From: Bacillota bacterium
GTDB lineage: Bacteria; Bacillota_A; Clostridia; Christensenellales; Aristaeellaceae
Assembly: GCA_023421735.1 (NCBI GenBank)
Contig: JAEZSP010000001.1
Span: 1-64,000, forward strand
Reading direction: 5' to 3'
Length of the DNA stretch: 64,000 bases
In this document: positions 40,615 through 48,657 of the stretch, piece after piece
Numbering within the stretch: the first letter of the stretch is position 1
Layout: each line of letters begins with the position of its first letter
Position numbers and translations under genes: made by a program
The notes under the pieces: model-generated
Seen by the model: only the letters and a program-made list of their open reading frames with translations
The model's database searches: none
What the model was told of the DNA's origin: nothing

Positions 40615-41658
40615 ATGAAAGAAACGCGAACGACCATACGAGATATTGCCCGGCAGGCTGCGGTCTCGACCTCAACGGTTTCCCGTTACCTCAACAAGGC
40701 AGGGTACGTGGGCGACGAGGCCGCGCTTCGCATCGCAAAGGCGATCGAAGTGACCGGCTTCTCCCCAAACCTCGCGGCACGGGGTTTAAAAACGCAAAAA
40801 AGCCCCATCGTTCTCTTGGTCGTGCCGGATATCTGCAACCCCTTTTATTCGCAAATGGCAAAGACCGCCCAACAGCTTGTCTCTGCGCGCGGTTTTGTAT
40901 TGGCATTATTCGACTCCGGCGGAGACAGCGACCGCGAAATCGCAGCGGCGCAGCTTGCGCGGCAGATGAATGCAAGCGGTATTTTGTTTGCCTCAATTGA
41001 CGCGAAGCAGACGGTGGTCAACGCGCTTCTGGAAAGCAGATTGCCAGTGATTGGATTAAACGCTTATGGGGAGTGCCCGTTCGATGTGGTGCATGTGCAC
41101 AGTGCCGGGGGAACCTACCTCGCAACGCGACATCTCATCAGCCTTGGGCACACGGACATTGCATTTGCGGGCGGTCAGCCCGGTACGATGATCGCACGCA
41201 GCCGATTGCACGGATTTGAACGAGCAATGAACGAGGCGGGTCTTCCATTCGGTCAGACGCATATTTTCGAAATGGGGTTTTCCCATCAGGACGGATACAA
41301 GGCGGGGTGCTATTTTTCGACACTGATCCCCAGACCCACGGCCGTCTGCTGCGCGAACGATCTGGTCGCACTTGGCGTCATCAACGCGCTCAACGACTTC
41401 GGCATTCAAGTGCCCGGCGATCTCTCCGTCACCGGCATGGACGATATCCCCTATGGCCAGACAGCCAATCCGCGGCTTACAACGGTCACCAATGACAGCG
41501 ACGCGTTTGCGCGGGAGGGAACGCGCATGCTTTTCGATCGCATTGACGGAAAATATGACGGGGCGCCCCGCAATCTCGAGATCCCGAACGAACTGATCGT
41601 ACGCGCTTCCACAGGACCCATGGATCGATCAGGGGATACCGCGCAAATGAAACGATAA
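40615..41658 (+). CDS. LacI-family transcriptional repressor
   Basis: This 347-residue protein has an N-terminal helix-turn-helix (TTIRDIARQAAVSTSTVSRYLN, about 6-27) with the hinge helix near NLAARGLKTQ, then a periplasmic-binding-protein-like sensor domain (VVPDICNPFYSQMAKTAQ about 66-83, GTYLATRHLISLGHTDIAFAGG about 162-183, CCANDLVALGVINAL about 245-259, VTGMDDIPYGQTANPRLTTV about 271-290). The NPRLTTV segment is typical of sugar-responsive members. The start at 40615 has AGAGGTG before it. It is transcribed divergently from the importer operon and upstream of the ribokinase-like gene; the effector is probably ribose, a nucleoside or a related sugar. Confidence 0.93.
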   Translation: MKETRTTIRDIARQAAVSTSTVSRYLNKAGYVGDEAALRIAKAIEVTGFSPNLAARGLKTQKSPIVLLVVPDICNPFYSQMAKTAQQLVSARGFVLALFDSGGDSDREIAAAQLARQMNASGILFASIDAKQTVVNALLESRLPVIGLNAYGECPFDVVHVHSAGGTYLATRHLISLGHTDIAFAGGQPGTMIARSRLHGFERAMNEAGLPFGQTHIFEMGFSHQDGYKAGCYFSTLIPRPTAVCCANDLVALGVINALNDFGIQVPGDLSVTGMDDIPYGQTANPRLTTVTNDSDAFAREGTRMLFDRIDGKYDGAPRNLEIPNELIVRASTGPMDRSGDTAQMKR

Positions 41659-41722
41659 AATACCAGAAGCACGGTCATCATTACCGGCGCATGCAAAAAA
41701 AGAACATGAGGAGGAAGTGCGG

Positions 41723-42646
41723 GTGAAACCGGTCATCATTGTTGGAAGCATCAATCTGGATATGGTTTACCGAGTCAGGCGGATTCCGCTGGCCGGGGAA
41801 ACGGTGCTCGCGCGCTCCCTGGAGCGTTACGCGGGTGGAAAGGGCGCAAATCAGGCAATTGCGGCAGCCCGAATGGGTGCGCGTGTTTGCTTCGTCGGTC
41901 GCGTGGGTACGGATGAAGCCGCGGAGTTCATGCGCAACTCGCTCGTTCAAAGCGGCGTGGAGACAGAAGCCATCGAGACGAGCGCCGACGCGTCAACCGG
42001 CATCGCACTCATCACCGTCTCAGACGACGGCGAAAACTGCATTGTGGTCAATCCGGGCGCAAATGCGCTTGTGGACGATGATCAGCTCGCGCGCCACGAA
42101 AGCCTCCTATCGCATGCGGCCTATTGTGTTTTCCAACTGGAAATACCCAAAAAGACAGTATTCGCCGCCATCCGCCATTGCCGGTCACTGGGTGTCAAGA
42201 CCGTTCTCAATCCGTCGCCAAGCGCACCGATTCCGGACGACGTCCTTGCCTGCGTATCATTGCTCATCGTCAACCAGTCAGAATATGCCTATCTTGCCGG
42301 AAACGAAGTTGACCCGGTTGCATTCGTGCGGCTGAAAGGCATCACCGACATGATCATCACAATGGGCGCGCAGGGGCTGCGGCACGTGACTGCGCAGGGA
42401 ACCAGATTCTATCCGTCCGTACCAGTCGAAGCGGTCGACACCACCGGCGCGGGAGACTGCTTTTTGGGTGCGCTTGTCGCCATGCGCGCAGAGGGCAGGC
42501 CGATGGACGAATCCATCAACATCGCGATGAAAGCCGCCGCCATCGCAGTCACAAGACCCGGCGCACAGCGCTCTATGCCGTATCGTGATGAAGTCAAAAT
42601 GATAGAGGGGAAAGGCGACGGATCGCGTGCTTCTGCGAAATATTAG
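41723..42646 (+). CDS. ribokinase-like PfkB-family carbohydrate kinase
   Basis: This 307-residue kinase phosphorylates a sugar, most likely ribose. It has the PfkB signature 1 region AGGKGANQAIAAARMG (about 38-53), signature 2 VDTTGAGDCFLGALVAM (about 237-253) with catalytic Asp243, and the NPGANA segment (about 111-116) seen in ribokinases. The GTG at 41723 fits the GAGGAGGAA site better than the GTG at 41717. It follows the LacI gene by 64 bases. With the nucleoside hydrolase it would turn imported nucleoside or glycoside sugar into a sugar phosphate. It could also act on another pentose or deoxysugar. Confidence 0.87.
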   Translation: MKPVIIVGSINLDMVYRVRRIPLAGETVLARSLERYAGGKGANQAIAAARMGARVCFVGRVGTDEAAEFMRNSLVQSGVETEAIETSADASTGIALITVSDDGENCIVVNPGANALVDDDQLARHESLLSHAAYCVFQLEIPKKTVFAAIRHCRSLGVKTVLNPSPSAPIPDDVLACVSLLIVNQSEYAYLAGNEVDPVAFVRLKGITDMIITMGAQGLRHVTAQGTRFYPSVPVEAVDTTGAGDCFLGALVAMRAEGRPMDESINIAMKAAAIAVTRPGAQRSMPYRDEVKMIEGKGDGSRASAKY

Positions 42647-42871
42647 GAGAAGATTTGCCGCACAACCCACATATTCTTCACAAAAAACGATGTTTCCGCC
42701 TCATCTCCCGAATGATCTTCCCGATTGGGTAAAACATGACATGCTTTCGTGATGCGCATGCACACATCTTCTGAAATAGGGAATCTTGTTCGGTATACTT
42801 AAAAAAGGATGTCCAAACAATTCTCAGAAAAGCGGTTTTAACGTAATATTTTTTTATGCATAATCACGCGA

Positions 42872-42900
42872 TTGCGTTTTCATTCATTTCGCGTTATAAT
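42872..42900 (+). promoter_or_regulatory. sigma-A promoter of the secreted orphan gene
   Basis: TTGCGT (42872-42877) and TATAAT (42895-42900) are 17 bases apart, 36 bases before the start at 42936. Upstream, 42647-42870 is AT-rich and without a recognisable gene or clear terminator. Confidence 0.72.
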
Positions 42901-42935
42901 CAGATCGGAAATGAATTCACATGGAGGAAAATCGC

Positions 42936-44183
42936 ATGAAACGGGTTGTAACGGTTTGGCTGCTCATTGCTCTCACCGCTTCTTTAGCGACATACACGAA
43001 CCCGCCCACTGCGCATGCGGAAACGATCTATGCACCGATGGACATATTTGGCAGCGAATTCAATCCATATGCCGATACGCAGCTTCCGGACATCTTCACT
43101 GTTTTTGCAGCCTCTTTCAGTCAGGGCGAGGCAAAACTGGAAGGCAAGAATCCCTATACGCTTTTGATGACCGGCAGCGGTGATATGTATGCTGCCGTTG
43201 CTTACCATGCGGATGTAGCGGGACTGAGCGAGAATGAGAAAAAAGACCGAATCAACGACTATCTCAACATCGGCTTTTGTGAATTTCAGGGCACGGACGG
43301 CCGTATCGTCACCGTGAGACAAGCCAATCCCGACGACGACCGCTACGAGTATGTGGACGGAGGTTGTCTAATCGAAATCACGTTCTTTGTCGATGCTGCC
43401 GATATGGAAAAATACACAAACCTTGTGCGCGACAATTTCGACACGAGCGCTTTGGCGCCCATTGCGGAATATCTCAACGTCGAGACAGATTATAGCGAAT
43501 GCGGCATCAATGTGAATATGCACAAGAACGAGTGCCGCACCACGGTCGTCTATTACATGAACAATGCCGCCGAAGTGCAAAAAGACATAATCGAACACGT
43601 ACAATGCAATACGTGGGAATGGAACGGTCTTCAGCAAGCGAGTATTTCACACAAAATGATCGAGAGCAAGCTCACATTCGACGACAAGGGCGGCGCAATC
43701 CAAATCGAACAAATGAACACGGCGCTTAACACGCCGCTCCGTGCATCAGCCGAGGCGGCAACATCCCTGACCAACCTACGCTTCGGTTTTGACGAAGCCG
43801 GTGTCTGTGGCGTTTACGAGGAACGCTGGCCCCACTATATTTCAGTGGCCATTCACAGGCCCGAATGGGGAGATTTTCCCGACGGGTGGAATATCGAGTA
43901 CATGGATATTGTGAATCGCTACGATCTGCGCATCACATATCAGGAAGAAGAGGATCGGTATAATATATCGCTGCAAAGGGACGGTGCGCAATGCGCCTAC
44001 GACTATTACCCGTCAAAGAACGAATATGGCTGTGAATCTCCTGATTCTGTGCGCGGGATGGTCAGCGATGCCTTTGGCACGCAGGGCGATGACTTTTTAG
44101 ATCAACCGCTGGCTTACTTCGCGCAATTCGTTCAGGAACGCTTTGGCATGAGCATCAACGAACTCTATCAGTTGCCGCAGTGA
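42936..44183 (+). CDS. secreted protein of unknown function
   Basis: This 415-residue protein has a signal peptide (basic MKRVVTVW, hydrophobic core, cleavage near PTAHA, about residue 29). The mature part is acidic and rich in aromatic residues, with no transmembrane segment, no repeats that I can see and no recognised catalytic motif. It has a few cysteines (for example near YSECGINVN and HVQCNTW) that could form disulfides. It has its own promoter, a GGAGG site and a downstream terminator, so it is a single-gene unit. I do not recognise its family. Confidence 0.8.
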   Translation: MKRVVTVWLLIALTASLATYTNPPTAHAETIYAPMDIFGSEFNPYADTQLPDIFTVFAASFSQGEAKLEGKNPYTLLMTGSGDMYAAVAYHADVAGLSENEKKDRINDYLNIGFCEFQGTDGRIVTVRQANPDDDRYEYVDGGCLIEITFFVDAADMEKYTNLVRDNFDTSALAPIAEYLNVETDYSECGINVNMHKNECRTTVVYYMNNAAEVQKDIIEHVQCNTWEWNGLQQASISHKMIESKLTFDDKGGAIQIEQMNTALNTPLRASAEAATSLTNLRFGFDEAGVCGVYEERWPHYISVAIHRPEWGDFPDGWNIEYMDIVNRYDLRITYQEEEDRYNISLQRDGAQCAYDYYPSKNEYGCESPDSVRGMVSDAFGTQGDDFLDQPLAYFAQFVQERFGMSINELYQLPQ

Positions 44184-44330
44184 TCCGCAGAGAACGGAAC
44201 GCGCCGCATTGCACTTTCCGGAGGCAGGGAGCATAGGAGGAGCGTTCCCTGCCGGGGAAAACGAGAGGCGGCAAACGGAGAAATCGGACGAATGCATTCC
44301 CCGAGAGGAACAGGGCTTTTCAACGGTCTG

Positions 44331-44354
44331 ACCCCACGCCCGGCGTGGGGTTTT
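44331..44354 (+). terminator. intrinsic terminator after the secreted orphan gene
   Basis: CCCCACGC (44332-44339) pairs with GCGTGGGG (44343-44350) around a three-base loop, followed by TTTTC. It lies about 150 bases after the stop. The rest of the gap 44184-44574 holds only an imperfect inverted repeat near 44216-44258 and no gene. Confidence 0.7.
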
Positions 44355-44574
44355 CAGTTGTCAAAAAGTGAGCCAAGCGACTCGATGCAACCCACCGACC
44401 TCCCTTGGCGGCTGACTGAACCGCACAAGCGCCCACGAGCTGCATGATCCTGCTCTTGTATGTCGTGGCACTTTATCTTACTCCCTTTTCCCCACCTTCT
44501 CGGCTTTCAACCCCCCACCGTCCAATCTGTATTGTAGTCCTCCGCAGGCTCGGCAAAGTTGTTCGCCTCGCGCC

Positions 44575-44603
44575 TTGATTTACGGAAAAGACTCCATTAT
44601 AAT
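44575..44603 (+). promoter_or_regulatory. sigma-A promoter of the hydantoinase-like gene
   Basis: TTGATT (44575-44580) and TATAAT (44598-44603) are 17 bases apart. This places the transcript start near 44610, which supports the ATG at 44647 and rules out the in-frame upstream starts that overlap the promoter. Confidence 0.78.
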
Positions 44604-44646
44604 GGGAGTTAACCTCTACGAAAGACACAGGACGGTCGGTACGCAC

Positions 44647-46656
44647 ATGAAAATCGGAATTGGAATCGACACGGGCGGCACATATACCGACGCGGTGGCC
44701 TACGATTTTGAAAGCGGAGAAATCCTCGCAACTTCAAAGGCACTCACGACGAGGCATGATTTATCCGTCGGCATTTTGGAAGCGCTTGACGCACTCCCTT
44801 CGGCGTCGATCAAATCTGCGGAGGTTGTCGCCCTTTCAACTACGCTCGCCACAAATGCCTGCGTTGAAGATAAGGGCGGAAGTGCAAAGCTGATCATTTT
44901 GGGCGGCGATCGCGGAACCATTGACCGATACGGGAAGGCGTATGGACTTCCTCCCGCAAGCGAAATGTACATTCAGGAGAGTTACACCAAATTCTCCGGC
45001 GAGATGGAGCGCGAGCCCGATTGGAATTTGTTTTGTGTGAATCTCGAAAATGCGTTTCAGGGGTTGGAGGGCGTCGGCATTGTCGAAGTAAATGCACTGA
45101 GAAACAGCGCGGTCGTGGAGAAAAAGGCAAAGGAGTTCTTTTCGCAAAGGCATGACATTCCAATCGTCTGCGGACACGAGTTATTCAACGAATTGAACTA
45201 TTTACAGCGCGGAGCAAGCGCCCTTTTAAACGCCCGCCTCTTCCCGATCATCCGGGCGTTTATGAGCGCCATTCAGACGGCCATGCAAAAGCGGGGTATT
45301 GACGCCTCAGTGGTGATCGTTCGCAGCGACGGCAGCCTGATGTCCGAGGCGTTTGCCCGGATGCACCCCATCGAAACGCTGCTCTGCGGCCCTGCCGCCA
45401 GTGTCATCGGAAGCGCGTATCTCGCAAAGGAGGACGACTGCGTGATCGTCGATATGGGCGGAACGACGACCGACATCGCAATCGTTAATCGCGGCGTTCC
45501 CTTCAAAGCAGTCGACGGAATCAGGATTGCCAAGTGGAAAACCTTCTCAGACGGCCTTTTGATCAGGACGGTTGGCTTGGGAGGTGACAGCGCGATCCAC
45601 TATCATGGGCCAAAACTGATCCTGGAGGATTACAGGATCGTCCCCCTTTGCGTCGCAGCCGCAAAATACCCGCATATCGTCGATCATTTGAAACGTCTTT
45701 GGGAAAGCGGGAAAAGGCATACGAGATTCCTCCATGAGCATTTCATATTGGTGAAAGACATATCGGAAAACGCGCGATATACGCAGGAGGAGAAGGTGCT
45801 GTGCGCCGCATTGAAGGACGGCGCCCTGTCACTGGCGGAGGCGGCCGAGAGCGTGCCCGGAAGGGATCTTTACAGTTTGAATGTCTCCCGCCTTCTCAAG
45901 GAAGGCATCATTCAAGCATGCGGCCTCACGCCAACCGACATCATGCACATCAAAGGAGATTTTAGAAGGTATTCTACGGAAGCTTCGCTCCTTGGCGCGC
46001 GATACGTTGCCGCAAATCTGGATCTGTCGGTCGACGCGCTGTGTGACCTTGTTTATGATGAAATCAAGAGAAAGCTCTATCTGAACATTGTGAAGCTCAT
46101 GCTCGAAAGCAAGGATCCGTATTACAGGAAAAACAGCGTGCGCCCAGAGGTTGAACGTTTCATAAACGAAAGCTACAACATCGCTAAAGCCGGTTCTCGG
46201 CAAGGTTTCATCTCCATGGGATTTACGACAGACTTCGTACTGACGGGCGTTGGCGCGCCGATTCACATTTTTCTCGATGACGTTGCGAAAATGCTTGGCA
46301 CAAAGGCCGTCCTGCCAAGACATTACGAGGTTGCAAACGCGCTGGGCGCTATCGTCGGCAACGTGTGCGCGACGTGCGCGGTGGAGATTAAGCCAAATGC
46401 CAGCGCCGATGGAATTACCGGATACACGGTGTTTGGAAAAACGGAAACAAAGGTATTCAAAGGACTTGCAGATGCGGAAGAATTTGCGATTTCCGAGGCA
46501 AAAAGCGGCGCGCATGCAGAGGCGGTCATGCGCGGCGTGCGGGGTGAAATCACCACGACCTGCAGACTGACGCGGCACGACGCCGCAGCGAAGGGCTTTC
46601 TGGTGGATCTGGGAACAAAGGCGATCGCGCAAGCCGTCGGCTCCATCGGGCTGTAG
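44647..46656 (+). CDS. hydantoinase/oxoprolinase A-type ATPase, stand-alone
   Basis: This 669-residue protein resembles the HyuA/oxoprolinase N-terminal subunit, an ASKHA-fold ATPase that activates cyclic amides or related substrates. It has the first phosphate loop GIDTGGTYTDAV (about 6-17), STTLATNACVEDKGG (about 64-78), and the second phosphate motif CVIVDMGGTTTDIAIV (about 269-284), then GLGGDSAI. Length is close to single-subunit family A proteins. No HyuB partner follows. It may act as a stand-alone enzyme or as an activator of a corrinoid or URO-D-type system; two URO-D family genes lie in this window but not next to it. Its ribosome site is weak. Confidence 0.82.
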   Translation: MKIGIGIDTGGTYTDAVAYDFESGEILATSKALTTRHDLSVGILEALDALPSASIKSAEVVALSTTLATNACVEDKGGSAKLIILGGDRGTIDRYGKAYGLPPASEMYIQESYTKFSGEMEREPDWNLFCVNLENAFQGLEGVGIVEVNALRNSAVVEKKAKEFFSQRHDIPIVCGHELFNELNYLQRGASALLNARLFPIIRAFMSAIQTAMQKRGIDASVVIVRSDGSLMSEAFARMHPIETLLCGPAASVIGSAYLAKEDDCVIVDMGGTTTDIAIVNRGVPFKAVDGIRIAKWKTFSDGLLIRTVGLGGDSAIHYHGPKLILEDYRIVPLCVAAAKYPHIVDHLKRLWESGKRHTRFLHEHFILVKDISENARYTQEEKVLCAALKDGALSLAEAAESVPGRDLYSLNVSRLLKEGIIQACGLTPTDIMHIKGDFRRYSTEASLLGARYVAANLDLSVDALCDLVYDEIKRKLYLNIVKLMLESKDPYYRKNSVRPEVERFINESYNIAKAGSRQGFISMGFTTDFVLTGVGAPIHIFLDDVAKMLGTKAVLPRHYEVANALGAIVGNVCATCAVEIKPNASADGITGYTVFGKTETKVFKGLADAEEFAISEAKSGAHAEAVMRGVRGEITTTCRLTRHDAAAKGFLVDLGTKAIAQAVGSIGL

Positions 46657-46806
46657 TACGCCATCCGCCGCCGGATCGGGGAGAGCATGTTCGCAATGGA
46701 GACTGTTCCGCCGTTGTGGCGCTATTCGTGCTTAAAATGCGGCCGTTCGTGCGAAAAACAACACACGGGCGGCCGATTCTGATACCATGGCAGAGGAGGT
46801 GAGCGG

Positions 46807-48657
46807 ATGCGAAACAGGGAAGAAAGATTCGGCGGGCTGGACATCACCGAATACTCCGTTGCAAAGAACGTGCTCTTTTGCCTGAAAAGCACGCTTGACA
46901 GCTATCCGATGCTGTTGGTATGGTGCGGAATTGCGACGCTGGCGGGCGTCATTTTGCCGATTCTTGCGACGTTTTTGCCGAAAGTCGTCATCGAGCGCAT
47001 CACGGGGCGCGGCGGCATGGGTGGCCTGGTCGCCGTTACTTTGGCCTTCACGCTATCCATTGCGCTCTTATCGGGCCTCAAGCGATTGGCGGAAAAGAAT
47101 CTTGATCATCATAAATACAAGATGAACACATATTACTCGCGCATGGTCGCGCGCAAGAGCTTGACGACCGATTACAGCAATCAGGAAAAAGACCGCTTCA
47201 GAAAGCTTTTGAGCGAGAGCTTTTCCACCTGCAACGGGCATTCATCGCCAATGCGGCGAATATATGATGTGGAAATCGCGCTTTTATCAAACGCGCTCGG
47301 GTTTGCCGTGTATTTGGGCATATTGTTAAAGATGAATATTCCCGTTCTCCTGCTCCTCATCGCGACGACGCTCGTCGGGTATCTTTTGAACAGGCGCATC
47401 ATCCGATGGACGGCTGACAACAACCGGGAAAAAGTCAGCTATGGGCAGAGAACCGATTACATCAACGGCATATCCGGTAATCTGCGCGCCGCCAAGGATA
47501 TCCGGCTCTACAACATGCTCGGATGGTTCCAAAGCGTCTACGAAAGCAATCTCAGAGGACTTGCGGGATGGTATGGGCGCTATGCGGCAAAGGTTTATGG
47601 CGTGTCTGCCGCCGACAGCGGACTCTCGCTTTTGCGCGAGGGCGTTGCGTACGCGTACCTTCTGTTTCTCGTCTTCCGGGCGCGGATCGGTGTGGCGGAC
47701 TTCGTTCTGTATTTCGGCGTGATCACGGGATTTTCCCTGTGGCTTGGCGGCATTCTGGAGCAGGTCAACGCGCTGAATCAAATCAATCTCTCCATCAATT
47801 ATCTGCGCACATATCTCGAATATCCGGAAACCTATCGAAGAGAAGGCGGCCTCCAAACCGACGATCTTCGGGCGGTTCCCGGGCTGATCGAATGTAAGGA
47901 TGTCCGCTTCCGCTACGAAGGTGCGGATATGGACGCGCTCCAAGGAATCAATTTGACCATACGCCCCGCGGAGCACATCGCGGTCGTCGGGCTTAACGGT
48001 GCGGGCAAAACTACGCTCGTCAAGCTGATCTGCGGACTGATCGACCCGACCGCGGGAGTAGTTCTATATAACGGCATCGACGTGCGGGACTACGACCGCC
48101 GCGCCTATTACAAGCTGTTCTCCGCCGTATTTCAGCAGTTTTCGATCCTTCCCGTGACCATTCGGGAAATCGTGGCCGAGGCGGTTTCCACGCAAGTGGA
48201 TGACGAAAGGGTGGAACGGTGCCTTCGCCACGCGGGGCTATGGGAAAAAATCGCCGCGCTCCCCAAGGGAACGCGGAGCGAATACGGAAAAGCAATCCAC
48301 GACGACGGCGTCGAGCTCTCAGGCGGGGAGACGCAAAAGCTGCTGCTCGCCCGCGCGATCTACAAGACTGCTCCTGTGATAATCCTGGACGAACCCACGG
48401 CCGCACTCGATCCCATCGCCGAAGGCCGGCTTTACGAAACCTATCATGACATCATGCGGGGGCAGACCACGGTGTTCATCTCCCACAGGCTCGCCTCCAC
48501 GCGCTTCTGCGACCGAATCCTTCTCATCGAGAACGGAGCGGTGATCGAGGAAGGCACGCACGAGGGTCTGCTCGCGCATAAAGGGCGGTATTTCGAACTT
48601 TTTGAGACGCAGGCAAAGTACTACCGGGCGCATCCCGAAGGCGAGGTGGTGGTATGA
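46807..48657 (+). CDS. ABC exporter half-transporter, first subunit of a pair
   Basis: This 616-residue protein has an N-terminal six-helix exporter domain (about 35-330) and a C-terminal ATPase. Walker A is GLNGAGKTT (about 398-406), Q-loop FQQF (about 443-446), signature LSGGETQ (about 505-511), Walker B VIILDEPTAALD (about 525-536) and H-switch SHRLAS (about 559-564). A GAGGAGGTG site precedes the ATG. It overlaps the next half-transporter gene by 4 bases, so the two should form a heterodimer that expels lipids, peptides or drugs. Both ATP sites look intact. Confidence 0.92.
   Translation: MRNREERFGGLDITEYSVAKNVLFCLKSTLDSYPMLLVWCGIATLAGVILPILATFLPKVVIERITGRGGMGGLVAVTLAFTLSIALLSGLKRLAEKNLDHHKYKMNTYYSRMVARKSLTTDYSNQEKDRFRKLLSESFSTCNGHSSPMRRIYDVEIALLSNALGFAVYLGILLKMNIPVLLLLIATTLVGYLLNRRIIRWTADNNREKVSYGQRTDYINGISGNLRAAKDIRLYNMLGWFQSVYESNLRGLAGWYGRYAAKVYGVSAADSGLSLLREGVAYAYLLFLVFRARIGVADFVLYFGVITGFSLWLGGILEQVNALNQINLSINYLRTYLEYPETYRREGGLQTDDLRAVPGLIECKDVRFRYEGADMDALQGINLTIRPAEHIAVVGLNGAGKTTLVKLICGLIDPTAGVVLYNGIDVRDYDRRAYYKLFSAVFQQFSILPVTIREIVAEAVSTQVDDERVERCLRHAGLWEKIAALPKGTRSEYGKAIHDDGVELSGGETQKLLLARAIYKTAPVIILDEPTAALDPIAEGRLYETYHDIMRGQTTVFISHRLASTRFCDRILLIENGAVIEEGTHEGLLAHKGRYFELFETQAKYYRAHPEGEVVV

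Noticed and set aside
44331..44354. Possible CRISPR-like repeat at the palindrome
   Set aside because: It occurs once, is followed by a T-tract and has no spacers or cas genes nearby.
44575..44646. Upstream starts for the hydantoinase-like protein
   Set aside because: They lie within or before a TTGATT/TATAAT promoter; the ATG at 44647 opens directly on the conserved ATPase motif.
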